This document shows, in pieces, positions 1 through 12,677 of a stretch of 64,000 nucleotides of DNA (the stretch's first letter is position 1; every line of letters starts with the position of its first letter). Below the pieces are notes generated by a model. It worked only from the letters and a program-made list of their open reading frames with translations, was not told where the DNA came from and searched no databases. The translations under genes were made by a program, and so were the position numbers. Origin of the DNA: Dirofilaria immitis (Eukaryota; Nematoda; Chromadorea; Rhabditida; Onchocercidae); NCBI GenBank assembly GCA_024305405.1, contig JAKNDB010000018.1:62001-126000 (forward strand), read 5' to 3'.

Positions 1-734
1 CCAGAATAAAGGTAAAAACTTTGCTTCAGGTTATCTCTGACTAACCGTCATCGCGATTGTTTTCCGTACGATTCATGGATCTTTTCCTGATGGAAAATAA
101 TTTGAATCGCTTCTTGAAACATGGAAAAAAACATGGAAAAAATTCTTTTAATTTCCATTGCTGCATCGTTAAAAAAATAAAAGAATTCCCGTGTCTCGAT
201 ATATGTTATTTTAAATTAATGATAGGTATCTCAATCTTCCTTCATTTTTGGATGGAAATATCAATTGAGAAGAAGCGAAAACATGAATGATGTAATACAA
301 TTTGTTTAATACCCAAATATTCTAGCATTGAAATAGTTGCTTTAGAAAAACTTTAAACATAATTGCATGAAAATGTCCCTTGTTTACAACTTTTGATCTT
401 TTCAAGAACAAAATTTCCCAATTTACCTTAAATTTAATTTTAAGTTAAGCATTTGAAAAAATCCTCTTGCGGATGGAAAAGTTTTAATGAATGGAAAAAA
501 ATGTTATCGCGAATAACCTAATAATATCGTACCATTGCACTTGTCCTTTTTATTTTCCTGTTGATCTCGTTTGTCGTGGTCTTGTTTTGTTCAGCTGTCG
601 AACAAATATGTTGAATGAAAAAATTACATTATTATCATGCTATTTATTGAAATTATTTTAATTTAGATTTTGATCTATTGATTTAATATAATTCTTAAAA
701 ATAGTTGCAGATTTGAGCCGATTTCTTCAAATGC
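1..734. other. Upstream intergenic sequence, older half of a local duplication
   Basis: No gene is visible here. The sequence from about 330 to 734 is recognisably similar to 1260-1594, the 5' flank of the GPCR gene. Both carry an ACTTT(A/G)AACAT block, a TCAATTTTAAATTCAGCA-like block, and a CCGATTTCTTCAAAT block just before the first exon. This stretch is therefore the diverged upstream copy of the receptor's 5' flank. Confidence 0.5.
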
Positions 735-797
735 ATGATAATGCCTGAAAACAGTTTTCTTGAAGACTATATTGTAGTAGCCTCTATTGCTCGATTA
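735..797 (+). pseudogene. Duplicated GPCR first exon (relic or alternative first exon)
   Basis: An ATG-initiated block, with ATGs at 735 and 741, encodes MPENSFLEDYIVVASIA. It closely matches the first exon of the receptor at 1595-1648, MSKNSLLEDIIAMTCIA. The splice donor used there (GTG|GTTAGT) aligns here with TCG|ATTAGT, so the GT has become AT. A GT six bases downstream, after TTA at 797, keeps phase 0 and could still join exon 2 at 1963. It is either a dead duplicate exon or an alternative first exon. No copies of the later exons follow it. Confidence 0.5.
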
Positions 798-1594
798 GTA
801 TTTTATAAAATTAGCTTCAACATTGGTTTCAAGAATTGGTCGAAATATTATTTGGTTTTCAAATTAACCTTTCTAATTTTTAACCGACATCTTATCCCCA
901 CGGAAATTTCAGTTCAGTGTCGATGTCACCGATTACAAATGTGATTTGATTTCAAATCACAACAAGGCACTGAAATATTTATTTCTTTTATGTTTTTTAA
1001 TGAATTTCATTGAAATGGAACACTTTTATACTTAAATATTGATTCCATAGTAATGAATAACTGTTTCTGTATTTTCCTTTTAGTTGAAACTTTTCAAAAT
1101 TAATTAAATTAATTTTTCATCTAATTGAAGTATAATTTCACATAGTTAAAGATATCTGTAATACATTTATCTGTCATTCTTAATTTATTAATGTTAAAAC
1201 ATTATTTTATATTTTGAAAAAGACACTCATTAAAATAACTAACATTTTGCATTGCACACTGCTTTGACAAAACTTTGAACATGTGAAAATGTTTTTCTTT
1301 ATAGCACTCATTGTTTTTCTTCGCACATAAGGGTTGAGGTTTTCAGTTTCCGTTAAATTCAATTTTAAATTCAGCACTTGAAGAAATGCCGTCAGAAATG
1401 AAAATAAGTGGTAATAATTTGCTTCTCACTCTTTTTCTATTTTGCTGACTTTATTTATTTTGGTCTTGCTCTTGTTCAGTAACACCTGTCAGATCATTAT
1501 AGCTAAAAAAAAAAAAAGGCTAAAGGAACCTATCGAAATTGATTTAGTTCTTAGAACTTCTATATTTCTGACCGATTTCTTCAAATACAACATA

Positions 1595-4081
1595 ATGTCT
1601 AAAAACAGTCTTCTTGAAGATATTATTGCAATGACCTGCATTGCCGTGGTTAGTATTTTCATCGAATAAACTAATCAGTTAATAATCTCAGTTTATCTGA
1701 TTATAAGACAAGTAATTGAGAATCTGGAATAAGTGCACAGTAATACACATGGTGTTCTCCATTATCTGATACTGTAAAGGATATTAATATTTCCAATGTA
1801 TAATGAAAATTTTGATATCTGTGATTGTCGGAGTGTTATTTTAGAATTGCGATTGCAAAACGTGTATTATTTATTTGCTAATATTTAATTCCATATAAAT
1901 TCTCATTTTTTCAAGAGCAATAAGGCTAGTCAACTTCATACTTTTGCATTAATGCATCTCAGGCAGCAATTTTCGGATTAATCAGCAATAGTATATCACT
2001 ATATATAACATTTACGAGACCACGTTTCCGTAACGCGTTCGGAATTTTATGCAGCACTTTCCTGATATGCAATTTGCAAGCCGTGCTTGCACTCTCTCTG
2101 TGGTGTCTCATTGTTTTAGGCGTGTAAGTTATACTTGCTTATTGAATGCTCTTTTCTTTCATTTATGAAATTCCTTTCTATCCATTCAAAATTTTTTTTT
2201 TTTTTTTACAGAAAATCTCCAATATTATCGACACCAGAATTGTTTTATACGCGAATGATAGGAATTTTTGTGAACGGACCATATTATGGATCACTTTTTG
2301 CGCATTTCTTTGTTTCTCTCAATCGATTTTGTGCTTTCGTATATGCGACAAGATATAATCAATTATGGTCAAAATCTAAAGCTTTAGTGAGTGGAATCAT
2401 GTCTTGGGCATTTGGAACTTTTATAAGCATGGCACATTTATATGGTAAGTAAGGATTATTAAGCATTAAATGATTAGCAATGTTATATTAAAACTTATTA
2501 TATGCTTAAAATATTTATGCTAACGAATATTCGCCGAGAATTATATAAAATATTTGCATAATTTATGCAAAAGGGAAGCTAATTAAAATAATTCGATAAA
2601 TATTTAGCTATGTTTTTTATTATTTTATTCGTAAATTATTTAAATTAATTTAACCGTTAAATGATTTCATTATAAATCTTTCTTATGCATATTTAAATCG
2701 AAAATTTCTTTTAGAATTCTATACAATCCTTGTTAAAATGTATCATCAAGAAGATTTTTTCAATAGCTTTAAAAATTAATTTCCTATGATAAAAATTTTA
2801 GTAACTATTTGAATCAAAAAATTTTTTTATAGGCGATTGTTCACTTACATTTCATAAAAATTCTGCTTACCGATTTTCTTATATGCGTTCTCTTGCCGGT
2901 AAGATATGTTCCAATACTGATGCTTCAATAACAGTTGTAACAGTAACATTAATAGCATGCATCGATTTTACTACTTTGATCAAAATAATTGCCTATCGCA
3001 AAGTAAGTTTACTTCCTTCAAATTTATGATTAATATATGTTAATATCAATAACGATATTATTAACATTAAATCTATGAGATTTCGTGAAAAGATAGATCT
3101 TCCCAGAATGAAATCTAATGTAGTAGCTATTGAATGAATCTGATACAGTAGCTATTGTTATGCCTTTTCAATGACTCTTTCTGGATTTTAGAGGATGCGA
3201 GCAAACACCACTACAGCATCTGGTGGACCCATTAGAGAGCGAGGTATCATGTTCTTTAGACAGGTAATGGATAGAAATTTCAAGTTATTATTGAGAGAAA
3301 AATGCTAGATGAGAAGAACAGTTAAAGAAAGTGGGATGATAATTAAAGATTGTGAAATCAATAGGTAGATCCCTTCTTCAACTTTTTTCCTTGAGAATTA
3401 CGAGAATTAATTCTTCAAGAAAATTAAAAGAAGTACTAGTGATCTAAAATTCTAAAACTAAATTACAATGATCGCATGTTAGTATCATGTAATGTGTTGA
3501 AATTCCTTTCCAGTCATGTATACTTGGTTTAATTTACATAATGTACACTCTCCTAATGGTTATCCATCCATTTGTATTCACTAATAAATGGGTGCTATTC
3601 CTAGCAAGCACGGTTGCATGGATTCTGGTGCAATCAATAGACGGGTAGGTGATATCGTTCTCTCACCAGAATTATATATCATAACTGGCGCTTAATGAAA
3701 TATTGAAAATTCACTCGTCGTCAATTATTTTTGTGTCACACAATTGGTACATATTGATAGAAAGCAATTCCTTATAAATATGTCAATTTTATGCAGAACT
3801 AGCTATGAATCGTTTATTTCACAATATCCAGTATCAACTTTAATAATTGCGAGAAAGTTTCAACTTTATGCAGCAGGATAATCAATCAAATTCTTGCATT
3901 TGACTTTTTTAAATTTAGTTTTATATATCATTTTTAATTTTCAAGAATTGCATGGAAGATAATATCGGTTTTCAGATTAACATTTTTGATATTCAATTGC
4001 AATCTTATCTGCAAAGTAAATTCCGGTGTCGTGACAACAGCACCAGCCACAAATTGGGTACAAACAACAAGATTGAATTGA
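1595..4081 (+). CDS. Srx-class 7TM chemoreceptor-like GPCR
   Basis: I read seven exons: 1595-1648, 1963-2123, 2212-2444, 2833-3002, 3192-3263, 3514-3644 and 3976-4081. All introns are GT-AG and all phases agree. The total is 927 nt, giving 308 aa, a normal length for a nematode serpentine receptor. The product is hydrophobic throughout. Exon 2 has the TM1-TM2 features GLISNSISLYI, RPRFRNAFGILC and SLWCLIVLG. Exon 3 holds the family signature around TM3 (FFVSLNRFCAFV, then YATRYNQLW). The end, SIDGLTFLIFNC, matches the usual Srx TM7-to-tail DG..LIFN motif. Such receptors sit in the plasma membrane, often of sensory neurons; the ligand is unknown. An AATAAA at 4171-4176 follows the stop by 90 bp. 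The start was chosen because exon 1 is in phase with exon 2. Confidence 0.88.
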
Positions 4082-5955
4082 ACATATTTGATAGTTCTAT
4101 GCATTTGCATCGATTATGTAAATTTAAGATTAAATATTTATTATACTCAAATGTTAGTTACATATATTAAAATAAATAAACATTTCGATAAATGTTTGTT
4201 TTTTCCTAATTTACATTTGTTTTTAAAAATTAATTGAATTTTTTTAATCTTTCATTCTTCCGAAGTTGGAAAAATTTTTGGCCGACTATTATATCAATGC
4301 TTTTATTTATAAAATTTTTAATTTTTTCATTTAATGGAATACGCTGAAAGAATTTTCACATTCATTTAATTCATTGATTTTTATCAATAAAAAAATTTTT
4401 ATTTATTTTTGATACTATAATATAAAAATGATAATTTATAATTAAAATTTAATAACTGAAAGATACGTTAAGGAAATAATTTCGTTATTGTGCTCTTAAA
4501 CTTAGGTAATTAAACTATTGAATGTAAACATGTTGTTCATGATGAATTTTATTTGGTAAAAAATACGTTAAATGAAGTAAGCGAAAGGATGCTTAACAAC
4601 GTAACTAAAATGCAAGGATATATAATGAAGGATGAAAATAAGGTTAGCAGCCGAATGATGCAAAAAAGCTTTCAATCCTTCAAGGTTAGCAAAGAGGTAG
4701 ATGGAGGAAAGAACAATATAGGAGCAATCAGAATTGAGAGGAAGAAATACAGAATAGCAAAGATCTTAAGTTCTGCGATCATATAATGATGTATCGATCA
4801 TCATGAAATGATGTCGCAATTGATATGCACTCTCTACCAGATTTGCTGGTGTTGCTTAAGTGATACAGATTGAAATATACCTAGTTGATTACGAGAAGCT
4901 CATTTTTGTATCGTTGATACTTGGCCTTTTATAGTGGTCATCATATATCAGTTATATTAAGCGTTTAATTATCAGTACAAGAATGAGAAATGCACAACAT
5001 TCAAACAAACTTCTACAACATTCAGGATAATTAGCATAAAGTTCAACATTTTAAGTATTGCATATAGGCTTTACACATTTGCATATATCTTAAAAGAAAC
5101 AAAGGGAAGATTTAAATTAATGATTTGTTACATTAAACATTCTAATATTCATTCTTATTAGATTGATAGAGTTATGGAAAATATTTGGATATATCTATAT
5201 TATTTAGGCTATTTTTTTCAATAACTATTTTTTCAACTTGAACAAAATTTTAATTTTCTATCTGAGCTTTAGATAATTTTAAAAATAACGAAATTTTGAA
5301 CAGATATCAGAAAATTTTAACATTTATAGAAATCATATTTTTATAAACGGCAATAATCGCAATAATTCGAAAATGGTATAGGACAGAACTATTAAAATTT
5401 TGATATAAAAAGCAAAAATAATGCTTATTTATACTATCAAAAGAATAGTAATCAAATATAGATAGAATAGAAAATTGGATATCAATTATTTATTAGTATA
5501 CTATTTAAAATTATCTTTACAACAAATTTTATAAATAAATGATAACATTCACTTACCTTTAATTGTACAAATACAGAATTTTAATAGTTTTATAAAATCC
5601 ATTCGTATATCTAATTAAAAAAACGGATGTTAAGCATACGGTAATATAAAAATGGTAGAGATTGATATAGTTGGAGTAAAAATAAAAATTTCAATTACAA
5701 ATAGCTTAATTAATTAGATATACGAAAAGAATGGTGTTTGAAAATTATTTTTGATTATTCTATCAATTAATATATTGTTAATAAACTATGATTATTAGAT
5801 GAAATATAATTTATAAAAGAAATTAAGGCATCTGAATATATTTAGTGCAATATTGATACTATCTATCATTTACTGAACTACTTGTTCATCGAATAATCGA
5901 ATGATGTTGTTCGATGATGTTAGAAATAAGTGTTGATGATATTAGAAATGAAAAT
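4082..5955. other. Intergenic region between GPCR and bestrophin 1
   Basis: AT-rich sequence lying between the 3' ends of two convergent genes. It contains the GPCR poly(A) signal at 4171. Short open frames exist, such as 4553-4786, but they are lysine- and asparagine-rich, lack splice context and resemble no family I know. I see no RNA gene. Confidence 0.6.
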
Positions 5956-6077
5956 TTATGATTCCTTATCGTCGTTTTTTTGCTTGCTTTTCTTATCGTA
6001 CTTTTTGATATTCATTTCAGGCATCATCACATTTTCATCTTCAAATTCAGTGATTAGAGAATTTTGTGAATTTATTC
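5956..6077 (-). CDS. Likely alternative terminal exon of bestrophin 1
   Basis: A good acceptor (TTATTTTCAG) precedes 40 open codons ending in TAA. The encoded tail begins INSQNSLITEFEDE and ends with a lysine-rich stretch, KKSKQKNDDKES. It would be in frame if exon 10 (6629-6349) were spliced at a GTCGAG donor inside the codons for LDG, replacing the ending VFSPTPF. A possible poly(A) signal (AATAAA on the minus strand, 6318-6313) lies about 30 bp after the longer exon 10 stop. This supports two alternative 3' ends. Transcript data are needed to say which is used. Confidence 0.5.
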
Positions 6078-6348
6078 CTGAAAATAAGTATAAAATTTAA
6101 TACATTTTACTTATGGATGTAGTCACTGATTTTGCAATGTTTTAGAATGGAATTCTTCCCAATAATTAATAAGTGATAAAATATATTTGTTGGAAACGAA
6201 AGATATTTGTTAATTTCTAATGACTTGGATATTTGACTATTCGAGAAAATGTGAAATAATTTTTGTATTTAATTTTATTTTATTACAATTTTTATTGGCT
6301 TCTTTTCTTAATTTTATTTATTATTTTGGCAATTACTTATTTTCAGCA

Positions 6349-9300
6349 TTAAAATGGAGTTGGAGAAAAAACTCGACCATCTAAAGTTTCAATATTCAAC
6401 TCCTCCGGCGCTTTAGAAACTTCCATTATCGTTTCATTTTCAGCCGTAAATGACATCGGAAACGGTATTTGAGGATGACTCAGTTGTGATTGCGTCCTTC
6501 GTGAATGTACAGTATCTTCATTTTCTTCTGTTACATCTTCCAAATAACGAGATTCACCGATAATGTTAATCGAATCATGTGATGTACGCGCTGACAGTGT
6601 TGAACGAAATGGAAAATGGAAATAATCACCTATAAAAAAGAAAGATTTTCATTTATGATGAAAGAAAAACGATAATTCATATCTTTCATTATTACTTAGT
6701 AGATTGATAATGATAAACTGAATATTTTAAATAGAAATAATCACTTACAAAGCCAAAAAAAAAAACAAAATATTTCATCTGTATTAAAAGAAAATCGATA
6801 ATTCATATCTTTCACTGTTATCTAGTAATTATTCATAATTTCAATTACAAATTAGAAATTTTAAAATAACATTTACCTAAACTAAATCGTCGTCGTTCAT
6901 GATCATTTTGTAACGATTCTTTATCAGTCATAGTTTCACTGTCATTTACTGATCTCAAATATTTTAGAAATCAAATTCGTAAAAAAATTTCTATAAAATT
7001 ATTTTTGTATAAATTCTTCTTTTTTGTTTTTTCTATTTTGATAAATAAATAATATGAAAAAGATGATTGATAAATATGTGAAAGTTACCTGCTCCATGAA
7101 CCTGCTCTAAGTAAATAATTAAATGGATTTCGTGTTGAATCTATGCTATGTGATAATGGCATCATTCGAATCGTTTTATCTTCAAGTAATCTAAAATACA
7201 AAATGGGAACAAATGATAATTAAGAAATAATTCTAATTCATAGCATATTTTCATATATATTATTCTTTTATTGCGAAAATCTTGCTCTTGTTTATAAATT
7301 TTAAAAATGGCTACAAATCAAAAATATGAATAATCACAGATTAAAACGATTAAATTATAGCAAATTTATAAATTTCATGATTAATAAACATTTCCTTTTA
7401 ATGCGAATTTTATGTGTAATCAACAATTTTAATCAAACAAAATTCATAGAAAAGTGTTGATAATAATAAAAATTTTATTATCCAGCTAATAATTAGACAA
7501 ATATCAGACAAACACTTATAAAGTTTTTTTTTTCTCTCTGCCTTTTTCCTCACTTTCTTGCATGATTATAAAAGAGAAAAATTTTCTTTAAATTGAGCAT
7601 TTAAGTTCTCCTAATTAGTTTAAAAATTTGTCTAAAATTTATGATATTTTTAAGTTTGCAAGTTATTTATTAATTGTCAAAATTTTGATTGATATTTTGG
7701 TAATTTATGGTTTTTTTTTTTTTTTTTTGGAAATAACAAGTGGATAAAAGAACCTGACATGCGCAAGAGAACCGGTAATATTACTTGTACGTCGCTCAAG
7801 CATCATCGATTGTTGTGTATAAAGTGGTTCAATAGGCCCATCCCAAAATGGATCTTTTTCAATTGCAGGTGGTTGATTATAACCCAAATCAACGATCATT
7901 AAGCCTACCTGGAAAATAAAGTTGTAAGTAACTAATGATGCAAAATTTTTATCACTTAAAAACTTACTTTTTATAATATTACAAAATTAACAATACATCT
8001 TATTTTTATATGGACATATTGATTAATACCAATAAGATAATAATTTCGAAAAAAAAAACTCTCTTTTCTTTATTTATCAAATGCGATGCTTATTTTCAAA
8101 GTAATTAAATTAATTCCATTATATTAAAGTCATTTTTAGCTAATTTGCTGAAAAAAAAAGAGACCAAAATTCATTTCTTCATATTTTCACAATTAATATT
8201 TTATTTAGAAAATCGAAAAAAATTTTTTTTAATTTGAAATTATTCCTGACGGATTCAAATAAAAAAGAATTGAATTGATATTTTTCGTATTCAAATTTTT
8301 CAAATAAAATTTTAAACTTACAGCAAGATTTTTGTCAAGTAGAAAATTGCATTCAAAATCATCATCATCTTCACCAAATGGATTTAGTATAGCTTCGGCT
8401 ACTTTTAACCATCCCATATAAAAAATAAATTGTAAAACGGACATAAATGGGAAAAACACATCCATCTAAAAATGAAATCCGTAATATGATGATAAGCTGA
8501 TATGAAGGTTGAAAAAGTTCAAATATTCATTTAAGCTCTTAATATATCATGTGCAAAATATCATCGAAACTTTAACAATCTTAGCCCTATAATCTAAGTC
8601 AGTCATTTTCCATATAAATTTTTGACTTATAGTGCAATTTTAAATATAATTGAAGAAGATTTGATAATAAAGTATTTATCAATATCATTAAAATATTATC
8701 ATATTATAAAAATTAAATTTTGATTAGAAATATTTCAAAATTATTTACTATAATTTGTTTTAAATTAAACAATACAATGTATAAATAAAATAAATAAAAC
8801 TAAATTTGATAATTTATATTTAAAAAATTATTATTTAATTTTTTGAAAAATCAAACATCATCTTTTAATCAATCATCAAAAATAAAAACTTTTAATCAAA
8901 TGATTACTTTAGACTTATTAGGTGCTCCATCTGAGATAATATGTTGTCTTGAAATTGTACAAACAAAAAAGTATAAATGAACTCCGAGAACAACAATTTG
9001 AGCATACATAATAGGCAATGGTACCCAATCGAAATTACATAAAGTTGCCAAATTTGTACGAAATCTTTTAATTTCCTGCAATAGCTTCTTTTTCTTCAAA
9101 TAATTTTTAATTAATTACAATATCATAATTAATTTAATTCATTATTATTATTATTATCATTATTATTATTATTATTGTTATTATTATTATTATTATTATT
9201 GTCATTATCATCATTACTATTATTATCATTATAATTATTATTTCAACAATTCATTAATTTTGATCATCATGTTGCTTACATAACTTTTATTTCACTTGTT

Positions 9301-11264
9301 TATTTACGTATATAATTGTCGATTTATACTTACTTATTTTGTTTATTTATAAAACTGAAATTTTCATTTTTCTTTCCAAAATAAATAAAAGAAGGTTAAT
9401 TGATTAATTAATAAATAGTCATTTGAGTAAATAATAAGATGATGAAAGAATATAACTTACTTCACTAACTTTTTGCAATAACCAATCGCTTGCAATTTTT
9501 TGTTGTTGTCGTGCATCATCACAAATAGTTAATGCCCATTGAAATGGTATCCAATGTTTATCATAACGATAATGAAGTTCATCTAATTTACTCTTTTCAT
9601 GTAGCATCATAAATCCTAAATTATATTTTTTACATTGATATGAAAAAAAAAACTAAAAGAAATTTAAAATGAATGAATCATTTCAGCTTTAATTAAGCTT
9701 AATTATATTAGATTATCGATCCATTATCTGTTAGTGAAAATTTGATTAATTTTTATCAGAAATTTCGCAACTATAACAAACCTCCAGCAACAACAGAATC
9801 TAATGTTGGGAATCGTTTTCTTACTTTCATGCTAATATCACGAAAAACAAGTACTTGTGATAAGACACAATAACGAACGATATTACGACGCATTTTTCGT
9901 GATCTTTCATCATCACCACGTACATAAGCTGCTGTCATTAATGCTATGCTACAAAGTAATAATATCCTTAATTTAATTTAATTTAATTCATATTTTAAAC
10001 TGATAAAGCATTTCTTGGAGTTAGGTAAAAATTCGTATTTTCTTTAGCGAAAAAGTTTGAAAATAAATTTTATAATTTTTTTTATATTTTTCATAATAAT
10101 TGCATTTAACTTTTTTTGACGCAAAAAACACGTAAAAATAATAAAAGTTTGATGTAAAATATTGAAAATTCCAAAAGTGAAAATAAAATAAATAGTACAA
10201 ACTTATCAATGTATCCAATATTGTCAAAAATTTGATCCATCGATTTAGAACGGATGTAACAAAAAAGCCAAGCATAAAATCAATTGGTATTAAATTTAAT
10301 TTTTCATCCAATAAATGAGCAAATCTTTCGAAATCTCTGCAAATATTGTTTATTTTTTTCTTTTTTTTTAAATATAAAATCTAAAAATTAGTATAAAATT
10401 TGAGTTAAATCTTTTGAAATTTATTAAAACAAATTAATTAATTGATAAAATTATATTATTTTATTAGAAAATATTGTATGTGTAACAACAAAATTGTATA
10501 TTAGATTATAGATTAGGAGTATCAGATATATAACGTTATCATATATATTTTATTATAGAGTATCAGATATATAACGTTATCATATATATTTTATTATAGA
10601 GTATCAGATATATAACGTTATCATATATATTTTATTATAGAGTATCAGATATATAACGTTATCATATATATTTTATTATAGAGTATCAGATATATAACGT
10701 TATCATATATATTTTATTATAGAGTATCAGATATATAACGTTATCATATATATTTTATCTTTAAAAAAATGTAATTTTTGGATAAATTCATAAGATTGAT
10801 TAAGCTATCATAATACTACATCAAGTTTCTCTTTTAACTTACTTAAAATTTACGAGAATTTTTGAGTATTTTCAATTTAATAAATTTGCTAATAAAATAG
10901 TAAAATTTGTAGTTTGAATTTTACAAGAAATAGCGAAACGATTTTTTATAAAAATTTAATCAAAATTAATTCCTCTAACTTTTTTATTTAATCGAACTAT
11001 CAAATACGGAAATGGGAGTAGTAGTGCTGAATAAAAAAAAATTTATTTTACAAGATAATATAAAGATAACATAATTAAATAATGCCTGATTTTTTGTGGT
11101 GATAACACTTTTCGATAAATGATACCAATGGTAAAATAAAGTAGTAGCCAAATGATAAGTTCAAATGCTACTGATTTCCAAACACTTCCACGCCATCGAA
11201 ATAATAATTTAAATAATGTCCATGGTCGTGATGTAGATACAGCCAAATTATATGCTACTGTCAT
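6349..11264 (-). CDS. Bestrophin family anion channel, copy 1
   Basis: Ten exons on the minus strand: 11264-11086, 10336-10203, 9948-9782, 9615-9461, 9075-8908, 8465-8322, 7908-7754, 7190-7089, 6953-6877 and 6629-6349. About 520 aa if one base is restored in exon 2. The N-terminus ([15 protein letters not shown], then RWRGSVWKS) is the bestrophin start. Exon 2 carries IPIDFMLGF, keeping the I, F, F residues that form the neck of the pore (human BEST1 I76, F80, F84). Exon 6 carries [13 protein letters not shown], the acidic Ca2+-clasp motif. Bestrophins are pentameric Ca2+-gated chloride channels of the plasma membrane or ER. The C-terminal tail is rich in S, E and T and not conserved. Two oddities: exon 2 is 134 nt where copy 2 has 135, so the frame breaks at an A5 run (10226-10230), and exon 1 ends in a GC donor. 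Confidence 0.92.
9141..9242. repeat. Imperfect (ATT)n microsatellite
   Basis: About 100 bp of ATT trinucleotides with occasional ATC, GTT and ACT variants. It lies in the intron between exons 4 and 5 of bestrophin copy 1. Confidence 0.9.
10517..10757. repeat. 41-bp minisatellite, six near-identical copies
   Basis: Copies start at 10517, 10558, 10599, 10640, 10681 and 10722, exactly 41 bp apart and almost without differences; the last is slightly truncated. Each unit runs GAGTATCAGATATATAACG then TTATCATATATATTTTATTATA, with the 10-bp perfect palindrome ATAACGTTAT at its centre. It lies in intron 1 of bestrophin copy 1. Near-identity implies recent expansion. Confidence 0.95.
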
Positions 11265-12677
11265 CTTTATGAAAAGTCTGAAAAAAAAATTCCTAAAAAT
11301 TTTTTTTTATTTTGAATTTGTAATTTTTACTCAAATCAATTGCAATCAATAAAGTTTAGTAGAAATTATATTCAATTAATAGTTTGTTTAAAAATTATTT
11401 CGTAGAAAATAATTTATTATTATTATTGAAAGATAAATAAATAAAAAATTTTTGATCTTTGGAATTGATCGTTGGATTAAACAAGCAAAAGTAAAACGAA
11501 TTCTTGAAAATAATATTTGTTATTGAGCAAAAAAAAGAAAAAATTTCCTTCATAACAAACCAAAGAATTAAAAATGTCAACATATATATAAATGTACATT
11601 AAAAAGATCAGAAGACAAAATAAAAATAATAATATTTTATATATACATATTTATATATTTATATTTATATATACCAATATATTTATTTACATATCGACAA
11701 AGTTAAAAAATTTGAATTAAATAAGTCAAAATAAAATAAATAAAAAAAAAAAACTAGTAATGCATAAACATAATGATAAGAAGGAAAAGATCAATTTATA
11801 AAAATGAAAATAGAAATGATAACATTGAATGTGTAAAAATATTTACAAAAATGAATTTGTAAATTAATCATATAATAAGATGAAAAATAGCTAGCTAACA
11901 AAAGGTTAAAAGTCTTGGAAAAATTTTACCTGTAATTTCTATTTTTATTTTTATTCAAAAGGCAAAAACAACGATCAAAAAAATAAAATTAGTTTATTAA
12001 GTTAAAATTATTAATTTATTAGATTGGTTATTATCATTAAAATTTATCAGATATCAAATTTTATTTACAATTTTTTTTCGTTTTTTAGAGATAATTTATG
12101 TTAACAATTTCGAAATGTTAATGAAATTTCATAATAATTAATATTAACAATCTCGAAATGTTGATGAAATTTCATAATAATTAATATTATCGATATCAAT
12201 TTTGGTTCTTAATAATTAATTTTTTATTTCCTTTAAACTATTATTTTATTTTTCCATTTTTTTCAGTAACTACAGTAATTGTTATTTTATTATAAAAGAT
12301 GTAAAGGAATGAACTTTTTTAGAAATAAAGTTAAGTAAGAATCAGGCTTGGTGTGTATTCCAAATTTAAGGATCATTTTACATTTTTGTTTCCATTAAAA
12401 TATTATTTATTTATAAGATTTGAAAAGAATTTCAAATCAATTTTTTGTTTATTTTAATATATAAAATATAAGAAACAACAAATATTAAGATAATAATAAT
12501 ATGATTACAAATTCATAGCGTAATTATAAATACTTTGGCTAAAAATTCATACATTCATCAGATTTGATAAATTATTTAGAAGGAATGATAATTAAATTAA
12601 TAGATTAAATTTAAAATTCAATTTCAACGCTAAATAATTTATCAAAATATTACATCAATTTTTGATAAACATATAAA
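11265..12677. other. Intergenic region between the two bestrophin genes
   Basis: About 1.4 kb of AT-rich sequence, downstream of copy 2 and upstream of copy 1. It must contain the copy 1 promoter if the two are transcribed separately. Apart from the 43-bp repeat at 12101 and AT dinucleotide tracts near 11640-11690, I see nothing distinctive. The spacing is too large for a typical tight nematode operon (about 100 bp) but does not exclude one. Confidence 0.5.
12101..12186. repeat. 43-bp direct repeat, two copies
   Basis: Two adjacent 43-bp copies start at 12101 and 12144. They share CGAAATGTT and GAAATTTCATAATAATTAATA and differ at two positions. They lie between the two bestrophin genes. Confidence 0.85.

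Noticed and set aside
4553..4786. 77-codon plus-strand open frame with coiled-coil-like composition
   Set aside because: No homolog recognised and no splice or poly(A) context; typical of AT-rich intergenic DNA.
9141..9242. ATT tract considered as a CRISPR-like or satellite array
   Set aside because: It is a simple trinucleotide microsatellite without spacer structure; CRISPR arrays are not expected in an animal genome.
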